DNA of 15,454 bases from Planctomycetia bacterium (GTDB lineage: Bacteria; Planctomycetota; UBA11346). This document shows, piece by piece, positions 1-7,948 of this stretch. The translations under genes were made by a program, and so were the position numbers. Positions within the stretch are counted from its first letter, which is position 1; each line of letters opens with the position of its first letter. The notes beneath the pieces are model-generated. The model saw nothing but the letters and a program-made list of their open reading frames with translations. It was not told where the DNA came from and made no database searches. The stretch is taken from the NCBI GenBank assembly GCA_005801395.1, contig SYDV01000215.1, positions 1 through 15,454 on the forward strand, given 5' to 3'.

Positions 1-23
1 AATATTATTGTGATCCGTAGATA

Positions 24-1511
24 ATGTTACTGGCCGAAAACAAAGAACGGCGAGTAGCTAGTAATGTCATCGCGGGCATTTTTCAGACTTTGATATCCGC
101 GTTATTATTGTTACTTTTATACAGATTTTTATTAGACCATCTTGGCTCTTCCGCGCTGGGTCTTTGGTCGTTATTTGTGGCGTTGTTTAGCTTGTCGAAA
201 ATAGTAGATGTTGGTTTTACGGGAGCGGGACTTAAGTTGATGGCTGAGTCCATGGCAAGGGAGGAATTTAATGATGCACGTTGTTATGCTCGTTTGTCAA
301 TAATGGGAACCGGCATTTTAACTATTCCTGTCATTGTGCTTTTTACCTTTTTACTCCATGAGTTTGGACACGGAGATCATGTTGAAATATGGAGTATTTT
401 AACTATTGGGCTGGCTGTATGGATTAGTTTTATTGTCCAATCCCTAAGGTCGGGAATTGATGCGTTACATCGAATGGATTTGAAGCACGCTACCGTCTCG
501 CTACAGGCACTGATATTATATGTACTGTGCTTGTATTTAGTCCCAAAGTATGAGTGGGAGGGGTTGCTTATCGCGTATTTAGTGAGCACTTGCTTTAGTG
601 GATTAATTTTGGGGATTATATTATGGAAGTTATGGACTAAGGTTCCCTTTGGCGGTCCAGAAACACAGTTTTCTACATTGAGAAAATCAATGATTAAATA
701 TGGCTTACCGTTTCAGTTGACATCAATTTCAGTACAGTTTTATGACCCGGTTACAAAATATTTCTTAGCAACATTTGGGACTTTATCAGATGTGGGATGG
801 TACGAAATGGCAAGTAGACTAGTTTTACAGTTTCGGGCACTGCAAGTGAGTGCAATGGAGGTTATGGTGCCGTATGTTGCGGCTAATAAAACTGAATCGG
901 TCAATCAGGATATTGCAGGAATCTATTTGCCTGCAGTTCGACTCTTTTTGACTGTTGGCGTTCCGCTATTTTCTTCGTTTATTGTATTAGTCCCATTCAT
1001 TTCTTATGTCTGGATTGGCTCAGAAAATGTACAGTTTATTTTATTCTCGCAAATTTTGATCGTTGCGTGGACAATAAACACTTTTTCAACTCCGGCATAT
1101 TTTTTTTCCCAAGGACAGGGCCGGCAGCGCTGGACTTTATTTGCGCATGTGCTGATAGCCTTTTTGAATTGTTTATTTGCTATTTTATTGGGGTCTTATT
1201 TTGGCGCAGTGGGGGTAGTGTTGGGATTTTTTTGGGCGCTAATAATCGGCAGCGTTATCCAAATGATGGGATTTCATTTTGATAATAAGGTTAATTTTGG
1301 TGCTTTAAATCAAAACAAAATGCTCGTTCGGTCTGCGATGATAAAATTATTGGCTTGTAGCATATGCGTCTGGTATTATATTCAGAGTTACTTTTCGCTA
1401 TGGTCAATTTATATGATTGGCATTAGTAGTGCAGTTATATTTGGATTGCTGCCATTTTTAGAGCGAGAGGTGAGAAGCGTTCTTTCCCGAATATTACACC
1501 GGGTTAAGTGA
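24..1511 (+). CDS. Polysaccharide flippase, MOP superfamily (Wzx/RfbX-like)
   Basis: A 495-residue, very hydrophobic integral membrane protein with roughly 12-14 predicted membrane helices. The N-terminus has the layout typical of lipid-linked oligosaccharide flippases: a short basic stretch (KERRVASN), a long first helix, then LGSSALGLWSLF and a second helix ending in DVGFTGAGLKLMAES. Members of this family move undecaprenyl-linked sugar repeat units across the inner membrane for O-antigen, capsule or exopolysaccharide assembly. The substrate cannot be read from sequence. The ATG at 24 follows an in-frame TAG at 18-20, so the gene cannot begin further left in this frame; no strong Shine-Dalgarno is visible. 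A sampled line is about 40% GC, against roughly 48-58% in sampled lines elsewhere, as is common for exchangeable surface-sugar genes. It is convergent with the large minus-strand gene, 27 bp away, with no clear terminator between them. Family call is firm; Wzx role is inferred. Confidence 0.88.
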   Translation: MLLAENKERRVASNVIAGIFQTLISALLLLLLYRFLLDHLGSSALGLWSLFVALFSLSKIVDVGFTGAGLKLMAESMAREEFNDARCYARLSIMGTGILTIPVIVLFTFLLHEFGHGDHVEIWSILTIGLAVWISFIVQSLRSGIDALHRMDLKHATVSLQALILYVLCLYLVPKYEWEGLLIAYLVSTCFSGLILGIILWKLWTKVPFGGPETQFSTLRKSMIKYGLPFQLTSISVQFYDPVTKYFLATFGTLSDVGWYEMASRLVLQFRALQVSAMEVMVPYVAANKTESVNQDIAGIYLPAVRLFLTVGVPLFSSFIVLVPFISYVWIGSENVQFILFSQILIVAWTINTFSTPAYFFSQGQGRQRWTLFAHVLIAFLNCLFAILLGSYFGAVGVVLGFFWALIIGSVIQMMGFHFDNKVNFGALNQNKMLVRSAMIKLLACSICVWYYIQSYFSLWSIYMIGISSAVIFGLLPFLEREVRSVLSRILHRVK

Positions 1512-1538
1512 AGGAAATGCGGCGTCTTCCCATCCTCG

Positions 1539-4500
1539 TCAAAACCGCGTCTCCCCATATCCCCAAGCAATAAATCGGCTAAACCACCCAGGGTCTTTGC
1601 CGGTTATCATTAATTTAACATTCTGCCCGATAGTCACCGGCCCTGCTGTCGGATTGATTTCGACTCGGACTTTAAAGTGGTCAGCTAATAGCGAAGAGAG
1701 TGTAGTTGCCATCTGGGCGTCTTGGCCTTTGAGGGGAACTAAATCTTTGACCGTTCCGTTGACTCGTCGGCGTTCACCAGTGAGTTCGATTTGGACCTGA
1801 TCGCCTGGTTGAATGTCGTTCATGTAGCGTGGGTGCATGACGGATTCGATGAGAATGGTTTTTGGGTCGGCGATGTGGGCGATGGTGTCGCCTTTTTTCA
1901 GCCATTGTTGGTCATTGGCTTTACGCGAATACAGGATGCCGTTGTTGGTGCTTGGTACAGGCGCTTCCTTTAACACCGCGATGCGTGTTTGTTCGCGGGT
2001 GATATCCATTTGTATGCTGGCAATATCTTTGGCTAGCGTTGTTTCTTGTTCGTTGAGGTCAGTAATTTTGAGTAAAACGGTTTCGTGTTTTAGGACAATG
2101 GTTGGTTTTTCTGGGTCAGGGAAACTGCCGTCTTGGATCACTAATAACTGTTTGCTGAGGTCATTTACCAAGTTTGATTGGGCATCAAAGGCGGCGCGTA
2201 ATCCTGGGAGTGTATCTGCCGTAGCTGTGGATAAAGTCTCTAAACGTATGGCTAATTGTTTGCTTTCTTCCGTGATTCGTCGATTTAATGATTCGATTCT
2301 ACTGGTGCGGTATGTGGTAATCCGTGCATCTAGGGAATCGCGTTCTTGTGCCAGTTCAGTTATAATGGATTTTAATTCGGTTTGTTTGCTTGCTAATGCC
2401 GACAATTTCGTCGTGAGTGTGTCTAATTGAGTCGTGTCGACTTTATCATTTCGAATTGTGCCCATTAATTGATTAGCAGTGATTAATTGGTTGAGCGCCG
2501 GAGACGCATCAAAATAACGACCGTCGATCGGGGCTGTTAATGCCATGACTTGCGCATTAACGACACCTTGAGAACTAAATGGAATCAGCGGTGGCGCTAA
2601 GAAAAATGCGCAGGCGGTTATGGCTCCGCTAACAATGACGGCGGTGCGCCAAGGGCGGCCACGAACTAATGAAGTGGGGCGGAATGTGTTCGTGTGACGT
2701 TTAGGCTCAAGCACCTGGGTGCCATGACTGGCGGGGTGCATTTGTTCTTCGTTTTGCACACCAGGGATGGCGGGTTTGCCGTAGGCGCTGGTGAAGGCAT
2801 CTTTATTTGCGGTCGGCTTATCGAAAATATTGCGGGTGACGGCGCGTGGGGCTAGTGAGCCTGGGTGGATTGCCGGAGTTGCTGATAAACTGCCGCTGCC
2901 GAATCCGATGCCTGCTGATTTATCTTTTGAGGCAGTAAATCCGCTGGCTGCTGCGATGCGATGGGTGACGGCTTTTGGTACGTGTGATCCGTGGCCGGTG
3001 GCATCAACGAACGGGCTCATTGCTGCTGCTAAATGGCCAGTCGTGTATCCATGGTCGGGAGGTACGGGAATGCCTAATGCTTCTGCTGCGGCGCGTTGCG
3101 CGGTCTTCATGCGACTGATTTGCGTGGATAATTCGTGCAGATCGGTTGCTGAATGTTGTTGCTGAGCGATGGCTTCATCGCGTTCACGGCGTAAGTTTTT
3201 AATGATGCGTTTTGCGCGAACTAGTCGACGGCGTAACATTTTGAGTTCGGCGCTGTGATCTGGTCGGGAACGAATGGCGGCTAATTCGGTGGCTAATTCG
3301 TCGCGTTCGATGAGGGCCTGGGCCATGCGGGCGCGGGCTTCGTTGAACATCTGTTGATGTTGCGCGTTTTCACTAGTGAGTGTCGCAATTTGTTTTTCTA
3401 GTGTGCGGATGCGCTGCTGTTCGTTGCTAAGTTGTTCCAACGTGCTGTGGGCGCGAGTCCTATCGCTTAATTTTCCGCGAACTTCATCGAGTTCTTGGCG
3501 GACCAGTTCTAATTCTTCTAGGGCTTGGTCGCGTTTACTTATCGCTTCACGTAATTCAGGTGCAGGGTCGATGCCCAATTTGGCGGTGCTGAGTTCAGCA
3601 CGCAATCGATCTAAATCGCTAAGCAGGCGATCTCGTTCGCTGGTGCGTGCGGTGACGAGTTGTTCTAATTCGACCGTGCGATTGCGGGCATGATCGGCTT
3701 GCTGCAGCGTTTCCATTAAACTGCGGGTAAGCACCATTACTTTTTCTTGCTCGGAAGCTAATTGCTGACTGGCTTTAGCGAGGCCAACCAGTTGCTGATC
3801 GCGATCGTTGGGTGCGGTGCCGTTGAGTTTGGCTAAATCACCGGCGAGTTTTTGTACTTCTGTGCCCAAGCGCTCTTGTTCAATCAGGGATTGATCAAGA
3901 TGTGTACGTATACCGGAATCATCGTCGGAATTGGATTCAGCGGAAAGTTGGGCTTCTAATTCTGCGACGCGTGCTTGAGATTCGGTTAGGCGATCACGTG
4001 CGGATTTTAATGCGGTACGATGTTCAACGGCAGCAGCTTCGCGTTCACCTTTGAGGCGCTCTAATTCACGTTTTACGCGTTCTCTTTCGGCGACGGCTTG
4101 GGCGTGACGTTCCTCTAAATCGGTAATGGATTGTTGTGCGACAATTAATTCACCTTCGATATAGCGCAAGCGCGCTAATTCAGGTGGCGCAACGCTTTCG
4201 CTATCTTCAGTCTTTTTAAGTGTATCTAGTTCTGCGCGGATGCGCGCATACTCGCGCTTGGTTTGTTCTAATTCGGAAACGAGTGAAATGTTGGTCGTGC
4301 TTTCGAGGGCATTGTTTTGACCGACCCGCACGGTTGATGGTTCTAATCGATCGCCATCGGTACTTTGGCGAGTTTTATTTTTGCTCTCGATGATGCTGAC
4401 TTGATCTTGTAATTCACGTAGGCGTCGCTCGGCTTCAATTGCCGCTTGGGTCGACAGAGCGATGGCAGAAGTATGGCGAGCGTGGTCGCTCGAATGTTCA

Positions 4501-6599
4501 GTTTGGAGCGTTTCAAATTTAGTGCGTAGCTCTTCGCGTTCGCGCGCTAATTCTTGGACTCGGGCTTCGGCGGATTTTTTCGCTTCGTTGAGCGCTTCTA
4601 CTTGGCGTTTCTCATTGGCTAATTGCCGTGACAGCATCAACGCATCTTTTTCCAATTTGGAAATACGTTCGCTTGAGCGAGCATCTTCTGGAATTTTATG
4701 AATGGTGTCGGTGCTGCGTCGATGATGGAGTTCAGTTTGTAACGATTGGCGTTCTGCCTCTAAATTGGCATAGGCTTCATGTAGTTCGTCTAAGCGGCGT
4801 TTGGATGATGAAAGAGAACTACGCGCATCTGATAATTCGCCACTGAGTGAATCGCTACGGCTGCGCAATTCGGACGCTTCAATACGGCTGGCTTCCAATT
4901 CTTTTGCTAATCGTTCGGCAATTTTTTCTTGTTCTTGCAGGCGGTACGTGGTTGCGTCAAACGTGGTGCGCAATGCATTTACTTTAGCCGCTAAAACTTC
5001 GGCCAAGGACGTGTCGTCGGATGACGTTTGCGCTTTTGCTAATTCATCTTCGGCATTTTTGAGGCTGGCAGATAATTCATGGGAACGCACTTCTAACATG
5101 GCCTTCATTTCGACCATGCGCTCCATTTCATGTTGAATGGCTTTGCCGCGTGCTTCTACCGTTCCGGTGGAGTCCTGCATGGCTCCGCGCACGGTGGCCA
5201 AATCTTTTTCCATGGACTCGACGCGTGTTTGCGCGGTGTGCAATTGAGATTTAAGGTCTTCCATGACCTCCATGTGTAATTCTTTGGTTACTTCCAGAGC
5301 GGTCACAGTGGAGCGTAAACGGTGCTCGCGATCTTGGGCGCGCTCGCTGGCTTTTTCCGCCGCTAATCGTTGTTGTTCATATTGTTGTCGTAACGTATCG
5401 CATTCTGAAGTGAGTTGTTCTACGCGTTGTTGTGATTCAATGACGCTATCGCGAGCACGTGCTAATTCCGTGCGCAGTGGGGTCGTATCGCCACCGCCGC
5501 CTTCTGCCAATAAGCGTAAATGCCCAATGAGGCGAATAAGCACGTCTTCAGCGACATAGGCAAGTGATGAAATATCCGCGCTACTTAGTTCATTGCCTAA
5601 GTGGGCAACTTGATCAATTAATTCTTGATCATCGCTACCAATGACATCTGGTTCATTCGCCAAGCGTTGAATTTCGGCGGCGAGATTGCGCACTTCAGCG
5701 GCGGTTTGCCGAGCTAAATGACGTTCTTCGGCGCGGGCGGCTTCGGCTTTTTCTAAATATTTTCTAGCTTTTTCTAAGTCTTTGGCGTGCTGCTCTTGTG
5801 CTTCGTTGTACGCGACTTGCAGTGCGTCCATATCACGTTTGGTGTTGGCAACTTCGCTGCGGGCGGAGATTAATATTTTTCGCGTAATGACGCTGTCGGC
5901 GTCGTCGTCGAGTCCTTCGAGGTCCAAGAGCACGCTGCTGCTGCTGTCACCTGCGGGTTCCATTTGCTGTGCGTGTTCGGCTAAACTTTTTAAGACGGCG
6001 ATTGCCGCTATGTAGGCTTGGTCAGAAGCGTTACCAATATCGATTTTTTCTAATTCAGATAATTGTTGCCATAGATGAATGAGTTGTTGCCGATTGGCTA
6101 GATAATCACTGACTTCGTCAATTTCATTTATTAACCGAGATAACGCACCGATGTCGCTACAGCGTAAGGCTAATTCGTCATTTAATTGTTGATGGGAATT
6201 GCGTAAATCCATTGCCGCTTGGTGTAAATTTAAACCATTTCGTTCTGTGAGGGCCAAATAGGATTGATAAAAAACCTGTAAACTTTTAAAGACATGGTCA
6301 AAAGCAGCGGCTTGTTCAGGTGCTATTTCTACAATATCGTCAAAATTATCTGCGGTGGATGAGGTCGCTTGTTTGGCTGGTGATGAACGGGATGACAAAG
6401 CAGGTTTATTTGCTACATTTATTAATTCTTCGACCATGAAATGTTGTTGCTTAATAGAATCATAGGCAATGGCATCACCCGTTACGGTGCCTTTTTCTAC
6501 CAAGTCGCGAATTTGAGGTACTTGGAAAGGACCTGCCCAATCTCCACTGAGGTAGAGGTAGTATAGGGCGTCTTGATCAGTGGCCGCGTTGGAGCTCAT
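1539..6599 (-). CDS. Giant coiled-coil membrane-fusion protein (GYF_2-like + coiled coil + TM + HlyD-like domain)
   Basis: A 1686-residue protein with a mosaic layout. Residues about 11-61 resemble the GYF_2/DUF4339 domain (LYYLYLSGDWAGPF, then KGTVTGDAIAYD). Residues about 90-215 are helical. Residues about 235-1170 are almost unbroken heptad-rich coiled coil, full of E, R, L, A and Q. Residues about 1170-1315 form a Gly/Ser/Pro/His-rich linker. One membrane helix lies near 1317-1338, just after the basic RGRPWR. The rest looks like a periplasmic adaptor of the HlyD/Alg44 type: a half-lipoyl strand with ALTAPIDGRYF near 1350, a helical hairpin at about 1390-1545, a second half-lipoyl (ILYSRKANDQQWLKKGD) near 1555, and a beta-barrel (IADPKTILIESVMHP ... 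PGDQVQIELTGERRRVNG). The predicted topology puts the coiled coil in the cytoplasm. No Walker motifs are seen, so it is not an SMC ATPase. HlyD-like proteins join inner-membrane transporters to outer-membrane exits, so export or envelope scaffolding is plausible but unproven. No Shine-Dalgarno precedes the ATG. Confidence 0.82.
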   Translation of the reverse strand: MSSNAATDQDALYYLYLSGDWAGPFQVPQIRDLVEKGTVTGDAIAYDSIKQQHFMVEELINVANKPALSSRSSPAKQATSSTADNFDDIVEIAPEQAAAFDHVFKSLQVFYQSYLALTERNGLNLHQAAMDLRNSHQQLNDELALRCSDIGALSRLINEIDEVSDYLANRQQLIHLWQQLSELEKIDIGNASDQAYIAAIAVLKSLAEHAQQMEPAGDSSSSVLLDLEGLDDDADSVITRKILISARSEVANTKRDMDALQVAYNEAQEQHAKDLEKARKYLEKAEAARAEERHLARQTAAEVRNLAAEIQRLANEPDVIGSDDQELIDQVAHLGNELSSADISSLAYVAEDVLIRLIGHLRLLAEGGGGDTTPLRTELARARDSVIESQQRVEQLTSECDTLRQQYEQQRLAAEKASERAQDREHRLRSTVTALEVTKELHMEVMEDLKSQLHTAQTRVESMEKDLATVRGAMQDSTGTVEARGKAIQHEMERMVEMKAMLEVRSHELSASLKNAEDELAKAQTSSDDTSLAEVLAAKVNALRTTFDATTYRLQEQEKIAERLAKELEASRIEASELRSRSDSLSGELSDARSSLSSSKRRLDELHEAYANLEAERQSLQTELHHRRSTDTIHKIPEDARSSERISKLEKDALMLSRQLANEKRQVEALNEAKKSAEARVQELAREREELRTKFETLQTEHSSDHARHTSAIALSTQAAIEAERRLRELQDQVSIIESKNKTRQSTDGDRLEPSTVRVGQNNALESTTNISLVSELEQTKREYARIRAELDTLKKTEDSESVAPPELARLRYIEGELIVAQQSITDLEERHAQAVAERERVKRELERLKGEREAAAVEHRTALKSARDRLTESQARVAELEAQLSAESNSDDDSGIRTHLDQSLIEQERLGTEVQKLAGDLAKLNGTAPNDRDQQLVGLAKASQQLASEQEKVMVLTRSLMETLQQADHARNRTVELEQLVTARTSERDRLLSDLDRLRAELSTAKLGIDPAPELREAISKRDQALEELELVRQELDEVRGKLSDRTRAHSTLEQLSNEQQRIRTLEKQIATLTSENAQHQQMFNEARARMAQALIERDELATELAAIRSRPDHSAELKMLRRRLVRAKRIIKNLRRERDEAIAQQQHSATDLHELSTQISRMKTAQRAAAEALGIPVPPDHGYTTGHLAAAMSPFVDATGHGSHVPKAVTHRIAAASGFTASKDKSAGIGFGSGSLSATPAIHPGSLAPRAVTRNIFDKPTANKDAFTSAYGKPAIPGVQNEEQMHPASHGTQVLEPKRHTNTFRPTSLVRGRPWRTAVIVSGAITACAFFLAPPLIPFSSQGVVNAQVMALTAPIDGRYFDASPALNQLITANQLMGTIRNDKVDTTQLDTLTTKLSALASKQTELKSIITELAQERDSLDARITTYRTSRIESLNRRITEESKQLAIRLETLSTATADTLPGLRAAFDAQSNLVNDLSKQLLVIQDGSFPDPEKPTIVLKHETVLLKITDLNEQETTLAKDIASIQMDITREQTRIAVLKEAPVPSTNNGILYSRKANDQQWLKKGDTIAHIADPKTILIESVMHPRYMNDIQPGDQVQIELTGERRRVNGTVKDLVPLKGQDAQMATTLSSLLADHFKVRVEINPTAGPVTIGQNVKLMITGKDPGWFSRFIAWGYGETRF

Positions 6600-6629
6600 G
6601 GTGTGCCGTGGGCTGCGGGTAGTGCCGAA

Positions 6630-6654
6630 CCACGTTTACGAATCGAAAACGTGG
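6630..6654. repeat. Inverted repeat upstream of the coiled-coil gene start
   Basis: Perfect 8-bp arms CCACGTTT (6630-6637) and AAACGTGG (6647-6654) are separated by 9 bases. Inside, C39-G45 and G40-C44 can add two more pairs after one mismatch, leaving a three-base loop. It lies about 30 bp before the minus-strand ATG at 6599, where it could be an operator or an mRNA hairpin affecting ribosome access. No T-run follows on either strand. Confidence 0.5.
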
Positions 6655-6663
6655 CCAACCATA

Positions 6664-6675
6664 CCCAAGTGTGGG
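6664..6675. repeat. Small inverted repeat CCCA-N4-TGGG
   Basis: Four-bp arms CCCA and TGGG flank a four-base loop (AGTG). On its own this is weak and could be chance. It is listed because it lies 9 bp from the stronger 6630-6654 repeat, within the same short spacer. Confidence 0.2.
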
Positions 6676-6709
6676 CAGAGAATAAACGCGCGTAGCATCC
6701 AAATTTTGA

Positions 6710-6765
6710 CCTTAGTTGCAAGTCCCATCTGCTTTTTATAGCAACGACTTGCGTATAAACTAAGG
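6710..6765. repeat. 56-bp interrupted palindrome (two-part stem with one-sided bulge)
   Basis: The outer arms are CCTTAGTT (6710-6717) and AACTAAGG (6758-6765). The inner arms are GCAAGTC (6718-6724) and GACTTGC (6746-6752). The left arms are contiguous and the right arms are split by GTATA (6753-6757), giving 15 bp of perfect pairing with a five-base bulge on one side. The 21-base loop can form a further TGCT/AGCA stem. It begins 37 bp beyond the minus-strand stop codon of the HEAT-like gene. It could be a transcript-end or RNA-stability hairpin, a regulatory RNA element, or a small repeat of REP type. No U-run follows on either strand. Confidence 0.6.
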
Positions 6766-6802
6766 GAGTAGCAATTTAACCGAGCGATGACCGTTGTCGT
6801 GG

Positions 6803-7948
6803 TTAGGGAGTTTTCGGTGGCGTTATTATGGGGGTTGGCGCAGGAGGAAGCGCACTGGGGCTAGACCACTGTTGCAACAAGTGGTGGTGGTTCGCCAGCG
6901 CCGCCCATGGACTGGTAGTGGGGGCAATGGTTGCCACGGCAGCGGGGTCGAGGCGAATCAGTAAGGCTATTAACGCCTGACGCACGACGGGGTCGGGATC
7001 GTTTTGGGCTCGGGTGATCAGATCGTTAATCGCGACCGGCGCGTCCCATGCCAGCGCCGTTGAAAGCGCGGTTGCGGCGGTGGTTGCTACGGCACGTTCT
7101 CCAAAAATGACCATTTCCATGAGGGCATTAACTAATTCAATGTCGGCGTGACCCCCAAGATCGCCGAGCGCTATCACCAATCCTTGCTTACCAAGACCAT
7201 CAATAATTCCACCACGGTATTCGTTAATTAACTTTAACGCGACGGCCTGTCGTAAGTCGTTGGCGGCCAGACCAGATAATAGTCGAATAGCATTATTGCG
7301 TTCGCTACCCGTAACGCGTAGTAACGCCCAATCAAATGCCTGTCTGGTATCTTGTGCATCAATACCACGCGTTTGCAGGAGATATTCCAACGCTTGTTGG
7401 CGCACCGTCGATGAAGTTGCTCCTGGGAGCTGACGATGGCCACGAGGGTCTGCTAAGCGAAATGCCCAACTGGGGGCGGTATTCGCGTCCAGAATAGCTA
7501 ACGTCGCGAGAGCCGAAATCACCAAAGTGGGCTCCTGCTCTACGGTTAAATAATGACAAATATAGTTGACCACATCTGGATTATTTTGTGATCGTAAAAC
7601 CCGCAAAATGGCTTGTTTAATTTTTAGATTATCTTGTCGCCATTGCACTGCACTAACGATATCCGTATCTCGACGCGTCCAGGCTTGGCCACGATACAAT
7701 AATCGCCCAAGTAAGAGGCTCACGGATAAATCAGGTTGACGCGTTTCTAGGTAGGCAATCTGACGAGTCGGCCATGCTGGATTAACATTAAATAAAGCTT
7801 GCCAGCGCACGGTAGACGAGCGATCTAGTGAGACGCTATCGGGTCGTTCGATAATTCCTTGGTCAAGCGCGTGTAAGTGAGGTGAAAAAAATAATGTTCC
7901 TATGAATGGCACGACGAAAAACGCACTTAATCGAAGGGCTTTCATCAT
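6803..7948 (-). CDS. Secreted HEAT-repeat-like protein
   Basis: A 381-residue protein with a Sec-type signal peptide: basic start MMKALR, a hydrophobic core, and probable cleavage after LHA at residue 27. The mature part is mostly alpha-helical. From about residue 95 to 335 it shows paired-helix repeats of HEAT type, for example NNPDVVNYICHYL, STVRQQALEYLLQ, GERAVATTAATALSTAL and NDPDPVVRQALIALL. A proline-rich tail ends the protein. HEAT repeats form curved scaffolds for protein binding, so it is probably a periplasmic adaptor. No catalytic motif is visible. Its start overlaps the preceding gene's stop in an ATGA (7945-7948), pointing to translational coupling. A second ATG directly follows, so either could be used. 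The partner is unknown; the neighbouring SPOR and HlyD-like proteins are the obvious candidates. Confidence 0.8.
   Translation of the reverse strand: MMKALRLSAFFVVPFIGTLFFSPHLHALDQGIIERPDSVSLDRSSTVRWQALFNVNPAWPTRQIAYLETRQPDLSVSLLLGRLLYRGQAWTRRDTDIVSAVQWRQDNLKIKQAILRVLRSQNNPDVVNYICHYLTVEQEPTLVISALATLAILDANTAPSWAFRLADPRGHRQLPGATSSTVRQQALEYLLQTRGIDAQDTRQAFDWALLRVTGSERNNAIRLLSGLAANDLRQAVALKLINEYRGGIIDGLGKQGLVIALGDLGGHADIELVNALMEMVIFGERAVATTAATALSTALAWDAPVAINDLITRAQNDPDPVVRQALIALLIRLDPAAVATIAPTTSPWAALANHHHLLQQWSSPSALPPAPTPIITPPKTP

Larger units (their letters stand above)
6600..6802 (-). promoter_or_regulatory. Structured spacer / possible leader before the giant coiled-coil gene
   Basis: This 203-bp gap sits between the HEAT-like gene and the giant coiled-coil gene, both on the minus strand. 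It holds three separate inverted repeats (listed individually) and no convincing ORF. It could be a structured 5' leader, a site of partial transcription termination, or the place where a second promoter starts the coiled-coil gene. I could not find a -35/-10 pair good enough to call, and no U-run follows any of the hairpins, so a standard intrinsic terminator is not supported. Confidence 0.35.

Noticed and set aside
1512..1538. Bidirectional terminator between the convergent genes
   Set aside because: The 27 bases hold no inverted repeat or T-run, so no terminator can be supported from sequence.
1837..2430. 197-codon plus-strand open frame inside the coiled-coil gene, and similar antisense frames across 2791-6015
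   Set aside because: They mirror the minus-strand gene, where biased Glu/Leu/Ala/Arg codons leave few stops on the opposite strand. Their products are Ser/Arg/Cys-rich with no domain signature.
1539..6599. SMC/Rad50-type chromosome protein
   Set aside because: The long coiled coil is suggestive, but there are no Walker A, Walker B or ABC signature motifs, and the C-terminus has a membrane helix plus a HlyD-like domain.
6710..6765. Integron attC site
   Set aside because: attC core sites need an AAC-ending left arm and a GTT-starting right arm. Here the arms read CCTTAGTT and AACTAAGG, and there is no integrase or cassette context.
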